A stretch of 46,523 bases of DNA from Silicimonas sp. (GTDB lineage: Bacteria; Pseudomonadota; Alphaproteobacteria; Rhodobacterales; Rhodobacteraceae): the NCBI GenBank assembly GCA_022820365.1, contig JAJEFO010000106.1, forward strand, positions 1 through 46,523. Direction: 5' to 3'. A program made the position numbers and the translations under genes. The notes below the pieces were generated by a model, which did not search any database, was not told where the DNA came from, and was given only the letters and a program-made list of their open reading frames with translations. Below are positions 17,900 to 26,140 of this stretch, piece after piece (position 1 is the first letter of the stretch; every line of letters starts with the position of its first letter).

Positions 17900-19063
17900 G
17901 TGGACGCGCGTATATACAAGCCGGAAGACCTTATCTTTGACAGATTCCTGCGCGACCAGGGTGCCGGCGAGGTTGCTTCAACAAACGAGCGTGCAATCCT
18001 GCGCCAGGTCTGGCGAAAGCCCGGATTGCAGCGGTCGGACCTGATCGGCGGGGTCGGTCTGACGCAGCAGTCGATTCACCGGATCGTCGATCAGCTGGGA
18101 AGTCGGCATCTCATCACGCTCGGCCCTCCGGTTCCCGGAACCGGTCGCGGGAAACCGAGCCCAACCATCTGGTTGAATCCCGAGTGGGGACTCTCGGCAG
18201 GCATATCGCTGGAAACCGACAGTGCCGGGGTCACGGTCATGGACGTTGCTGGTCGGAACCGCACGCGCCGCATTGATCTCGAAGGCGCGGGGCGTCTTGC
18301 CGGCCTGCGCCTGATGGATCGCGCGCTTGACGAGATCCTGGCGGAGTTTGACGCGACACGGGATGCCCTGCTCGGCATAGGATTCGGCATCACCGGATTT
18401 CGAATTGGCGGAACCCGCTTCAACCCCCCTGTGCCATTGCAGGACTGGGCCCTGATTGATTTGGGCCCATTGCTCTACGAACACTTTGGAGTACCTGTCT
18501 GGGTTGAGAATGGCGCGAACTGCTCGGCGCTTGCGGAGTCGACTCTTGGAATAGGTCGCAGGGTTGGCAATTTCGCATATCTTTCCTTCAACTACGGATT
18601 TGGCGGGGCAGTGATCTCGGAAGGAACACTTCTTCGGGGATTTCGCGGAAATGCGGGCGAGTTCTCTGCGATATTCGACATTGAAGACAACAAGCGCCGT
18701 CCGGCGCTCGGCATCCTGCTGAAGCAGCTCCGGGCACAGGGCGTCGAGATCAACACGATCACCGAACTCCGACAATCCTTCGATCCGTCTTGGCCCGGTA
18801 TCGAATCCTGGGTCGAAGAAGCGCTTCCTTGCTTCAACCGCGTGGTGAACGCGCTTTCGGCCATCGTTGATCCCGAGGTAATCGTCCTTGGCGGTCAGAT
18901 TCCGCGGGTTCTGGCTGAGACATTCGTCGCAAGAACCGAGTTTTGGAGCAATCCAAGATTTGGCGTCACGCGTGAAGTCCCGCGTCTCGAAATATCCGAA
19001 CTCGATGACGAACCGTCTTCCATTGGAAGCTCAACTCTACCGATCGCGAGTTGTTTGCTGTGA
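17900..19063 (+). CDS. ROK-family transcriptional regulator (left cassette)
   Basis: 387 residues. An N-terminal winged helix-turn-helix (NERAILRQVWRKPGLQRSDL, then LTQQSIHRIVDQL) is followed by a sugar-kinase-fold ROK domain (GIGFGITGFRIGG, LSFNYGFGGAVISEG). The ROK catalytic Asp is absent (NGAN instead of NDAN), as expected for a non-enzymatic regulator. The usual zinc motif (H..CxCGxxGC) after GNAGE is also missing. I chose GTG at 17900, which follows GGAGAGG; a TTG at 17882 would add six residues. It is divergent from the ugp-like operon and convergent with the second ROK gene (92 bp apart). It probably represses the importer until a phosphorylated or sugar ligand binds. Confidence 0.88.
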   Translation: MDARIYKPEDLIFDRFLRDQGAGEVASTNERAILRQVWRKPGLQRSDLIGGVGLTQQSIHRIVDQLGSRHLITLGPPVPGTGRGKPSPTIWLNPEWGLSAGISLETDSAGVTVMDVAGRNRTRRIDLEGAGRLAGLRLMDRALDEILAEFDATRDALLGIGFGITGFRIGGTRFNPPVPLQDWALIDLGPLLYEHFGVPVWVENGANCSALAESTLGIGRRVGNFAYLSFNYGFGGAVISEGTLLRGFRGNAGEFSAIFDIEDNKRRPALGILLKQLRAQGVEINTITELRQSFDPSWPGIESWVEEALPCFNRVVNALSAIVDPEVIVLGGQIPRVLAETFVARTEFWSNPRFGVTREVPRLEISELDDEPSSIGSSTLPIASCLL

Positions 19064-19134
19064 AGCAATGTGCGCCACAGGCAATGGTGCAGCCGAACCT
19101 GTCTGATTGGGTTGAACAGGTACCATGTGCAAAC

Positions 19135-19248
19135 TTGCATGCCGGTCGCCCCTGACTAGTCCGACAGGGAGGTTGAGCCCGGAAAAAAACTTCGAAAGAT
19201 CGGGACGCTTGCCGCACCGACCGGACCGCAAAGGTCGCCCAGGCCTGT
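19135..19248 (-). repeat. Right copy of the 113-bp direct repeat (3' end of the second ROK gene)
   Basis: This stretch covers the last ~31 codons and ~21 downstream bases of the second ROK gene. It is the source-like intact copy of the fragment at 11783-11895. Both repeats start at TTGCATGCCGGT and end at AGGCCTGT. Confidence 0.85.
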
Positions 19249-20283
19249 CGCGTACAAGGGTGCGGCCGTGAGCCCGCGTGACGGACCTTCGACCCCTTCG
19301 CGCGCGATCTCCGCTGCAATGATGTCACTTATGAAAGACGGGAGCATTCCGCCCATCACGATCACTGTTGGATCAAACAATCCGCTGACCAGGCGGACCG
19401 TCAGCTTGATCTGCTCCTTGGCCCGATTCTTCCACGCCGCAAGTTCCGGTGAAAGAGCCGTGGCGCTTCTTTCGGAGTCAAAGACAGAGGATGGTTCAAG
19501 CCCCAGGTCCTTGAGATATTCTTCCAGGTCCTGAAGGGTCGGTCGGGGCTGGCCGTATGGAAAGAGTGCTCCGGGCAGACAGGCATTCCCGTTATGCCCG
19601 CGATATGGCCGTCCGTTCAGGACCGCGCCGCCGCCGAACCCGGCGCCGATGTGCAGCATGAAGAGTGTGTCGGCATCGTGGCCGCCGAACAAGTACTCCC
19701 CGAGAGCCGCCGACGTGCCGTCGTTTTCCAGAAAGACCGGCCATTCTCCATAGTTCAGGAGCGCCTTCTGGATGGCAGAGCCGTCAAGACCCAGAAACGC
19801 CTCATGGGCTTCGACGGATTTCCCGAAGGAGCCGAAGTTTCCGGGAAGACTGAGTCCTACGCCCAAAAAGACACGCCCTGTGCCGCGGACTGCGGGCAGC
19901 AACTCCTCCGTGAGGACGTTCATGGCCTCCACGACGTTTTCGGCGGAACCCTTTCCCAATGATCTGCTGTCCTGTGCGATCACCTTGCCGCCAAAGTCGA
20001 TGAGTGCTGCCTGGATCTTGTCAGTGAAGAGATAGAACCCCAGTGAGCAGAACTGCTGCCGGCGGATCTCGAGAAGTTTCTTGGGCTGGCCGCGAGCGCC
20101 GTCCTTGAGAGTTGATTCCGAGAAAAGACGGAGTTCCATCAATCCGGCCACCAGCCTCGTGACGCTGGCCGGAGTTATGTCAGCCGCGGCCGCCAAATCG
20201 ACCCTGGCTATGCGTTCGTGCCGAAACACCAGCTCGACCAGCCTGCGTTCGTTCAGCGACAAGTTCCTGGGCAGTAGCATCAT
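19156..20283 (-). CDS. ROK-family transcriptional regulator (right cassette)
   Basis: 375 residues. The N-terminal winged helix-turn-helix (LNERRLVELVFRHERIARVD, ITPASVTRLVAGL) precedes a ROK domain (GVGLSLPGNFGSFG, ENDGTSAALGEYLFGG, LHIGAGFGGGAVLNG). Unlike the first ROK protein it keeps the ND pair, but it too lacks the CxCGxxGC zinc cluster; the corresponding region reads GHNGNACLPGALFPYG. GAGGAG lies 8 nt upstream of the ATG at 20283. It diverges from the FbpA/AfuA-like importer operon and probably regulates it. Its 3' end is duplicated at 11783-11895. Sequence identity between the two ROK proteins appears low, so they are not a recent duplication. Confidence 0.9.
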   Translation of the reverse strand: MMLLPRNLSLNERRLVELVFRHERIARVDLAAAADITPASVTRLVAGLMELRLFSESTLKDGARGQPKKLLEIRRQQFCSLGFYLFTDKIQAALIDFGGKVIAQDSRSLGKGSAENVVEAMNVLTEELLPAVRGTGRVFLGVGLSLPGNFGSFGKSVEAHEAFLGLDGSAIQKALLNYGEWPVFLENDGTSAALGEYLFGGHDADTLFMLHIGAGFGGGAVLNGRPYRGHNGNACLPGALFPYGQPRPTLQDLEEYLKDLGLEPSSVFDSERSATALSPELAAWKNRAKEQIKLTVRLVSGLFDPTVIVMGGMLPSFISDIIAAEIAREGVEGPSRGLTAAPLYATGLGDLCGPVGAASVPIFRSFFPGSTSLSD

Positions 20284-20428
20284 GTGTCATCTCCTCGATC
20301 CCGCAGGGAACACAGTGCCATGAAAATATTACTTTACACAATGTAATTTATTATGCAGACTGATTCCAGTCTGAAAGTCTCACGCAGAGACCCGTGAAAA
20401 ACACGAAACACAAAAGGAGGAATGTCCA
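20284..20428. promoter_or_regulatory. Divergent control region of the right importer cassette
   Basis: This AT-rich intergenic region lies between ROK2 (minus) and the binding protein (plus). TTACA (20334-20338) and TGTAA (20342-20346) form an inverted repeat with a 3-base spacer. The half-sites match those in the left cassette's control region (17822-17838), although the spacing differs. A near-ideal ribosome-binding site, AAAAGGAGGA, precedes the binding-protein start. Operator function is inferred. Confidence 0.5.
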
Positions 20429-21439
20429 ATGACAACGAAGGACTGGCTGACCGGCGCGACGGCATTGCTGTGCTTTCTCGGAACCTCGGCGGCAACTGCA
20501 GAGCCGCTCATCGCATACTCGCCGCAAGGTGAAGAGCGTGCCGTGTGGATCGCCGAGCAAGCCCAATCCGCCGGACACGACGTGACGATTCTGGCGGCCG
20601 GCGGCGGGGAGCTCTTTGACCGCATCCTTGCCGAAAGGGCGAACCCGCAGGCGGACGTCGTGTTTGGCCTGATCGATGCCGCAATGGCCACCTTGAAGGC
20701 CGAAGGACTGTTCCAGCCTTATGTTCCGAAATGGGCCGAGGGCCTGCCCGAGGTCTATCGCGACGATGCAGATCACATGGTCTACAAGTTCTGGCAGACG
20801 CCGGTCGTGATTGCGTACAATGCGGATGCGCTGACGGAAGCTGACGCTCCCGCGAGCTGGCTGCAACTCGTTGAGGACCGGTATGCGGGAAAGTACGTCA
20901 TCGGTCCCACGACGTGGCAAACGACGAAGACCTACCTTGTCGGGATGCTGCTTCGCTTCGCCGATGAAGACGGCGAAATCTCGGACGCGGGTTGGGACTT
21001 CATGCAAGAACTCTATGACAATGCCATCGTCGCAGACAGCGCGGATGCCAAGACCGCGGCTTTCGTCAACGACGAAGCCGTTATAGACCTGAACTGGTTC
21101 GGCGGTGTCGGGCGCTTGGCGGAAAACGTTGGCTACAAGGCCGTCATGGTGGATACCGAAGGCGGAACGCCCTTCATCGCAGAGGGAATCGCCATCATGA
21201 AGGGGACGGATCAGCTTGATGACGCCAAGGCTTTCGTGGACTGGTTCGGGTCTCCGGAATTCATGGCCGCCTATGCCGCCGAATTCGGTCAGGTTCCCGT
21301 TCACCCCGACGCGATTGCGGCAGCCCCGGACGCGGTCAGAAGGAACGCAACCCTTCTCCAGCCGCAACCGATCGACTGGGATGTCGTGGCGCCAAGGATC
21401 GACGGCTGGATCCAGCGTATTGAACTCGACATCAGGTGA
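20429..21439 (+). CDS. Periplasmic binding protein, FbpA/AfuA type
   Basis: 336 residues with a signal peptide (cleavage probably after SAATA, residue ~24) and a type-2 periplasmic-binding fold of the iron/thiamine/hexose-phosphate group: LIAYSPQGEERAV at the mature start, ADVVFGLIDAAM, TPVVIAYNADALTEADAPAS, AEGIAIMKGTDQLDDAKAF and VDWFGSPEFMAAY. FbpA proteins bind ferric ion with paired tyrosines, whereas AfuA binds sugar phosphates. I do not see the adjacent tyrosine pair, and the operon carries phosphodiesterase and phosphatase genes, so I favour an organophosphate ligand. It is the first gene of a five-gene plus-strand operon. Confidence 0.88.
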   Translation: MTTKDWLTGATALLCFLGTSAATAEPLIAYSPQGEERAVWIAEQAQSAGHDVTILAAGGGELFDRILAERANPQADVVFGLIDAAMATLKAEGLFQPYVPKWAEGLPEVYRDDADHMVYKFWQTPVVIAYNADALTEADAPASWLQLVEDRYAGKYVIGPTTWQTTKTYLVGMLLRFADEDGEISDAGWDFMQELYDNAIVADSADAKTAAFVNDEAVIDLNWFGGVGRLAENVGYKAVMVDTEGGTPFIAEGIAIMKGTDQLDDAKAFVDWFGSPEFMAAYAAEFGQVPVHPDAIAAAPDAVRRNATLLQPQPIDWDVVAPRIDGWIQRIELDIR

Positions 21440-21514
21440 TTTCGCAATCCGTCCAGACGGTCGGGCATCAGTTCTCCCCTGGTGCCCGGCCGTCAACCGG
21501 AGCAAGGCCCGCTT

Positions 21515-22513
21515 ATGATTGAACTCGACAACGTAAGCATCAGATACGGGCGGCACGAAGTCATACGGCCGATGAGTCTCAGAATTGAATCGGGCGAGTT
21601 CTTTACCCTTCTCGGCCCGTCCGGCTGCGGCAAGACAACCATCCTGCGTGCCATCGCGGGATTCGTGCCGGTCGCGTCGGGAAGGATCACGGTGGACGGA
21701 ACGGACGTAACCGACATTCCCGCGGAAAAGCGCAGCGTGGGCATGGTCTTTCAGAACTACGCATTGTTCCCGCACATGACGGTCACCGAAAACGTTGCCT
21801 TTGGGCTGAAGGTGGCGCGCAAGTCCGGAAGGGAGATTTCGCGCGCCGTCGGTGCCGTGCTCGAAGCCACCGGCATCGAGCAGCACGCCGGAAAGAAACC
21901 CGCCGAACTGTCCGGCGGACAGCAGCAACGCGTCGCCGTCGCACGATCCCTCGTCATGGGCACGCAGGTGCTGCTGTTCGATGAACCACTCTCGAATCTT
22001 GACGCGAAAGTCCGGGAAGACATGCGTCACGAGATCAAGCGGTTGCAGCGGGACATGGGGTTTACGGCCGTGTTCGTCACGCATGACCAGGAAGAGGCGC
22101 TGTCGATGTCCAGCAGGCTGATGGTCATCAACGCCGGGCACGCCGAGCAGGTTGGAACCGCCCGGGAACTGTATGATTCTCCGGCAACTCCGTTCGTCTG
22201 CCAGTTCGTGGGGGCCGCGAACGAGATTGGCCGAAATGTCGCGCGGGATCTGGGTCTCGGCGCGGGCAAACGGCATTTCATCCGTCCGGAACACGTGACC
22301 TTGGCTGAGGCCGGAGATGCGGACAGCATGCACGCGACCGTCACGGACGTCGACTATCTAGGGTCGATGACGCGGCTTTTCCTGGAGGTGTTCGGCGAGC
22401 CGCTGCAATGCCTGGTCCTGAGCGGGGCCGCCGGCAGGAACCTGAACATCGGAAAGGACGTGAATCTGAACTTGGCCCGTGAACGAATCCTCAGCTTCGA
22501 CGATCCGTCATGA
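21515..22513 (+). CDS. ABC importer ATPase, FbpC/AfuC/PotA type
   Basis: 332 residues. Walker A GPSGCGKTT (34-42), Q-loop MVFQNYALFPHMTV, signature LSGGQQQRVAVARS, Walker B LLFDEPLSNLDAKV and switch VFVTHDQEEA are complete. A C-terminal regulatory region with FIRPEHVTLAEAG follows. The ATG at 21515 follows AAGG; in-frame codons upstream lack a family N-terminus. It overlaps the permease gene by four bases (ATGA), so both are translated together. Confidence 0.92.
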   Translation: MIELDNVSIRYGRHEVIRPMSLRIESGEFFTLLGPSGCGKTTILRAIAGFVPVASGRITVDGTDVTDIPAEKRSVGMVFQNYALFPHMTVTENVAFGLKVARKSGREISRAVGAVLEATGIEQHAGKKPAELSGGQQQRVAVARSLVMGTQVLLFDEPLSNLDAKVREDMRHEIKRLQRDMGFTAVFVTHDQEEALSMSSRLMVINAGHAEQVGTARELYDSPATPFVCQFVGAANEIGRNVARDLGLGAGKRHFIRPEHVTLAEAGDADSMHATVTDVDYLGSMTRLFLEVFGEPLQCLVLSGAAGRNLNIGKDVNLNLARERILSFDDPS

Positions 22514-24204
22514 CGCTGTCAGGCATCGGTCGAGTTCCCCTGGTTCGTTCGATCCTGCTCACCGTCGTGATCTGGTGCGCAGTCAGCTTCATCTATGCAC
22601 CCATCTTTTCGGTCCTCCGGTTTGCATTCGCGCCCGAAGGGGACATCAGCCTTGGGGCGGTCGGCGAACTGGCCGGATCCCGGAGGGTTCGAACAGCCAT
22701 CGTCAATACGCTCATTGTAACTGGCCTTTCGATCATCACGGTAAATGTCGTCGGAATCTTTCAGGTCGCGGTTCTGGAATACCTCAAGATCGGCGGCAGG
22801 GGATTTCTCCGTTTCGCCTATTCGACCCCGCTGATATTCGTTTCCGTGGCTGCGGCGACCGGTTACGGATTCGTTTACGGCCAGACCGGCGCGCTCACAA
22901 GGTTGCTGCAGTCCGCGTGGCCCGCTCTGCCGAACGACTGGTTTGCCGGCATCCAGGCGGTTGTCTTTGCGCACACATTCCTTCTGACGAGTTTCCATTT
23001 TCTCTTCCTGAGGGCGGCGATTCGACGGGTCGACTATTCGACCGTTGAGGCTGCAAGAGGCCTCGGTGCCACCAACCTGGAAGCATTTGTCAGGGTCGTG
23101 CTTCCCGTCTTGTTGCCGACGGTCTTCGCGACGACCCTGCTTGTCACCTACAAGTCTCTCGGCTCGTTCGCGATTCCGGCGGTCCTGGGCGGTCGCCGCT
23201 TCGACATGGTCACGGAGCTGATCCTGACGTTGAACGCGCTCAGGCGGCCAGACATGGCCGCCATGCTGTCGATCGGGCTTGGAATCGCCGTAATCCTCTG
23301 CATTGCCGCCATGCAGTACGTTGAACGGCGGGGCAGCTATATCGGGGGCTCGAAGACTCCTGTTCCCATCGAACGCATCCGCATAGCCAATCCCGTCGTA
23401 AACGTGGCGGTTCACGCTGCCGCCTATGCCATTGCGGTCATCCAGCTGGTCCCCATTGCGCTGGTCATTCTCTTTTCGCTGGCGCCAGCCAGGTCCATCG
23501 GAACGGAGGTGCTGCCCAGCAGCCTGACGCTGAAGAACTATGTCACCGTGTTCTCGCAGAACACGGCGTTTGTCCCGCTCAAGAACAGCCTGCTCATGGG
23601 CGCCAGCGCCACCGTTGCCGGGATCCTGATCAGCCTGTTCGTCGTCAATCTCGCGCACAGATACACGAATATCGGCACGACTTCTCTCGATCTTTCGTTC
23701 ATGGTGCCGTGGATCCTGCCCGCCCCCTTCATCGCGGTCGGGTTGATCCTGACCTATGACGAACCGAACCTGCTCGTCGCAAACAGGGTCCTCCTTGGCG
23801 GGTTCTGGATCCTGCCGATCGGCTACGCGATCGTAAGCATCCCCATCATGATGCGCTTCCTGCGGGCCGCGTTCTTTTCCCTCGATCCCGCACTGAACGA
23901 AGCCGCGCAATCATTGGGCGCGCCTGCGCATTACCGGTTCCTGCGGGTGACCATGCCTCTGGTCCTGCCGGTCGTCATCCTCATCGGAGCGATGACGCTG
24001 AACGGCATCCTGAGCGAGTACTCCATGTCTGCGTTCCTGTTCAACGTGAACAACAAGCCGCTGTCCATCGCACTGTTCGAAGGCGCCAGGTCGTCGAACC
24101 CGGAGCAGGCAGCGATCAACCTGGTATACATCACTCTCATCATGGCCTTTTCGCTCGTCATAATCACGCTTGCCGACAAGTATGGACTGGGCGGCGGGAA
24201 ATGA
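22510..24204 (+). CDS. Fused double ABC permease, FbpB/AfuB type
   Basis: 564 residues with about twelve membrane segments. Two complete permease halves are fused, each with its own EAA loop: EAARGLGATNLEAFVRVVLP (first half) and EAAQSLGAPAHYRFLRVTMP (second half). This double-length form is characteristic of FbpB/AfuB-type importers, so one gene supplies the whole channel. It starts within the ATPase stop codon and is followed after 14 bases by the phosphodiesterase gene. Confidence 0.93.
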   Translation: MTLSGIGRVPLVRSILLTVVIWCAVSFIYAPIFSVLRFAFAPEGDISLGAVGELAGSRRVRTAIVNTLIVTGLSIITVNVVGIFQVAVLEYLKIGGRGFLRFAYSTPLIFVSVAAATGYGFVYGQTGALTRLLQSAWPALPNDWFAGIQAVVFAHTFLLTSFHFLFLRAAIRRVDYSTVEAARGLGATNLEAFVRVVLPVLLPTVFATTLLVTYKSLGSFAIPAVLGGRRFDMVTELILTLNALRRPDMAAMLSIGLGIAVILCIAAMQYVERRGSYIGGSKTPVPIERIRIANPVVNVAVHAAAYAIAVIQLVPIALVILFSLAPARSIGTEVLPSSLTLKNYVTVFSQNTAFVPLKNSLLMGASATVAGILISLFVVNLAHRYTNIGTTSLDLSFMVPWILPAPFIAVGLILTYDEPNLLVANRVLLGGFWILPIGYAIVSIPIMMRFLRAAFFSLDPALNEAAQSLGAPAHYRFLRVTMPLVLPVVILIGAMTLNGILSEYSMSAFLFNVNNKPLSIALFEGARSSNPEQAAINLVYITLIMAFSLVIITLADKYGLGGGK

Positions 24205-24218
24205 ACTGAGGAGAACCA

Positions 24219-25184
24219 ATGCCGCAGCCGACAACCAGCCTGGCCGAACGTTTCCGCAATCCCAACGACCATCCCGGAGAGGTGTTCGTGGTGGCTCACC
24301 GTGGCGTGTTCCTCGATGTGGACCGTGTCATCCTGCCCGAGAATTCCGTGCCCGCGGTCGAACGCGCCCGTCGGATCGGCTGCGACTTCGTCGAGATCGA
24401 CGTGCAGTTCACCTCCGACGGTACCGCTGTCGTCATGCACGACGCGACCTTGGACCGGACGACGGCGGCCACGGGTGAAATCGCGTCCTTCAGTTATTCG
24501 GAACTCAAGGAGATTCCGCTGGTTCATCCGGAAACACGACAGGAATTCCTCGCAAGGATTCCAAGCCTCGAAGAGGTGTTCCAGGCATTGGGCGACAAGA
24601 TGCTCGTGAACGTGGAACTGAAGACGGGCATCGAGGCGATCCCGGAAGTCGCGCGAATCGCTGCAGAAGCTGGCGTTTCGAGTCAGCTTACGATCAAGTC
24701 GAACCTGGGAGACGCCACCCGGTTCGAACGCGTGGCCGAAATTCTTTCACTGACCCCGGATCCGGTCGAATTCATTCCCGTCCTGATCGACAGTCGGGAC
24801 GGTCTTGAAGACATGAAGTCAGCCTGCGACCTCCTGTCTCCGGCCTGCATCGAGTGCATAGTCGACTACGGCTACGGCAATGATGCGGGTTACAATCTAC
24901 TGGCCCGCAGAGGCATGACGATTGATGGCGGCCCTCTGTTCTCGTTGGAAGCCCGCAGGATCGCAGCCGAAAACAACATGCGCCTCTTCGTGAACACGCT
25001 CTTCGTCAATCCGCACATTCCCGGGCACCACCAATGGAACGGCGGGCGAAGTTGTGAACTCGGCAGAATCGCCCCGGACAGCGTCTACGGATTCTGGATC
25101 GCGCATGGTGCAACCGTCATCCAGACAGACGATGCGCCGTTCGTTCTGGACTGGTTGAAGGCATCAGGGTTCCGCGGATGCTGA
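24219..25184 (+). CDS. Glycerophosphodiester phosphodiesterase family protein
   Basis: 321 residues. The GDPD signature is complete: VVAHRG (H27, R28), LPENS (E41), FVEIDVQFTSDG (E59, D61) and MHDATLDRTT (H74). The family hydrolyses glycerophosphodiesters to glycerol-3-phosphate and an alcohol. No signal peptide is seen, so it should act in the cytoplasm on imported substrate, as UgpQ does. GAGGAG precedes the ATG. Its stop overlaps the start of the phosphatase gene by seven bases. The C-terminal part (SVYGFWIAHGATVIQTDDAP) fits the TIM-barrel end. Confidence 0.93.
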   Translation: MPQPTTSLAERFRNPNDHPGEVFVVAHRGVFLDVDRVILPENSVPAVERARRIGCDFVEIDVQFTSDGTAVVMHDATLDRTTAATGEIASFSYSELKEIPLVHPETRQEFLARIPSLEEVFQALGDKMLVNVELKTGIEAIPEVARIAAEAGVSSQLTIKSNLGDATRFERVAEILSLTPDPVEFIPVLIDSRDGLEDMKSACDLLSPACIECIVDYGYGNDAGYNLLARRGMTIDGGPLFSLEARRIAAENNMRLFVNTLFVNPHIPGHHQWNGGRSCELGRIAPDSVYGFWIAHGATVIQTDDAPFVLDWLKASGFRGC

Positions 25185-25939
25185 CCGGCCGGCAAGTGAC
25201 TTCCGGGCAGGAGGACATCGAGACTGTCATGGCGATCCTGGACGCCTCCGGAAAGCGTGCACTCGCCATGTTTGAGCGGATCGACAAACGTCGTGTACGG
25301 GAAAAGTCGCCTGGTGATTTCGTCTCCGATGCCGACCAAGCGCTGGAGCGGGCGCTGTGCAAGCAGCTGGCCCTGGCATTTCCCGGTGACGGCCTGACCG
25401 GGGAAGAGTTCGGCGGCAGCCCGACGGGGACATACTGGACAATTGACCCCATTGACGGGACGTCGAACTTCCTTTCCGGACTCCCGCTCTGGTGCATTTC
25501 CATTGCCCGGATGAAGGGTGACTTGCCGCAGCTGGGCGGCATTCACGCACCGGCCCTTGGATTGACTGCGGCCGGCGGACCCGGACTCGGATTTGCGGTC
25601 CGCGGAACGACCTTTTTTCCGAGCAAGCAGGTACGACCATGTTTTGGCGTCGGACGGAATGCGAACTGGAACGGCACCGAACGTGGATTGCTGGAAGACG
25701 TGATCGAATCTCGGGGCTTCAACATCGTGTCACTGGGCTCCTGTGCAATCTCCCTCCTCTTTGTCGCGCTTGGTCGGTTGTCGGGATATCTGGAGGTTGG
25801 CTGCAAGGGTATCTGGGATTGCGCCGGTGGCATCGCACTTTGCCGCGCAAACGGGATTTCAGCTGATTTCCGGATTGCCGAGGATTCAACCGTCGATGTG
25901 GAAGCCGGATTGTCAACAAACTTGCTGTCCACCGCCTGA
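25178..25939 (+). CDS. Inositol-monophosphatase-family phosphatase (right cassette)
   Basis: 253 residues. The signature residues are present: TGEEFG (E76/E77), IDPIDGTSNFLSG (D90, D93) and IWDCAGGIALCRANG (D214). It should be a Mg-dependent phosphomonoesterase acting on a small phosphorylated metabolite in the cytoplasm. The ATG overlaps the GDPD stop by seven bases (ATGCTGA). If GDPD releases a phosphorylated head group or glycerol phosphate, this enzyme would provide the last dephosphorylation. It is distinct in sequence from the phosphatase at 11936-12787, so the pair looks like convergent recruitment rather than recent duplication. Confidence 0.9.
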   Translation: MLTGRQVTSGQEDIETVMAILDASGKRALAMFERIDKRRVREKSPGDFVSDADQALERALCKQLALAFPGDGLTGEEFGGSPTGTYWTIDPIDGTSNFLSGLPLWCISIARMKGDLPQLGGIHAPALGLTAAGGPGLGFAVRGTTFFPSKQVRPCFGVGRNANWNGTERGLLEDVIESRGFNIVSLGSCAISLLFVALGRLSGYLEVGCKGIWDCAGGIALCRANGISADFRIAEDSTVDVEAGLSTNLLSTA

Positions 25940-26140
25940 GCATCTCAAGTTGAATAGATCTGTCGATCAACTAGAAGCGTGTCCGGAGCCGCAATGTCTT
26001 CGAATGCTCGATTACGTAATCGATCACGCAGGCTTCCAGTTTCCCATTCAAGCTGCGTATGGAAGCCAGATCGCTGGGAGATGAGCCAGGCGGACTCCAG
26101 TAGCAGCAAGAACTTGAAGAGAGTTGTCCTGGTCCATCAG

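Noticed and set aside
20351-22333. 660-codon open frame on the minus strand across the AfuA/ATPase genes
   Set aside because: It lies antisense to two well-supported genes, shows no protein family, and such long antisense frames are expected from the codon bias of GC-rich DNA.
22519-23910. 463-codon minus-strand frame inside the fused permease
   Set aside because: Charged, low-complexity translation typical of the antisense of a membrane protein; no family.
11936-25939. The two importer cassettes as a simple tandem or inverted duplication
   Set aside because: The binding proteins, permease architecture and phosphodiesterases belong to different families, and the phosphatases and ROK proteins look only distantly related. 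Only the 113-bp ROK-end segment is duplicated.
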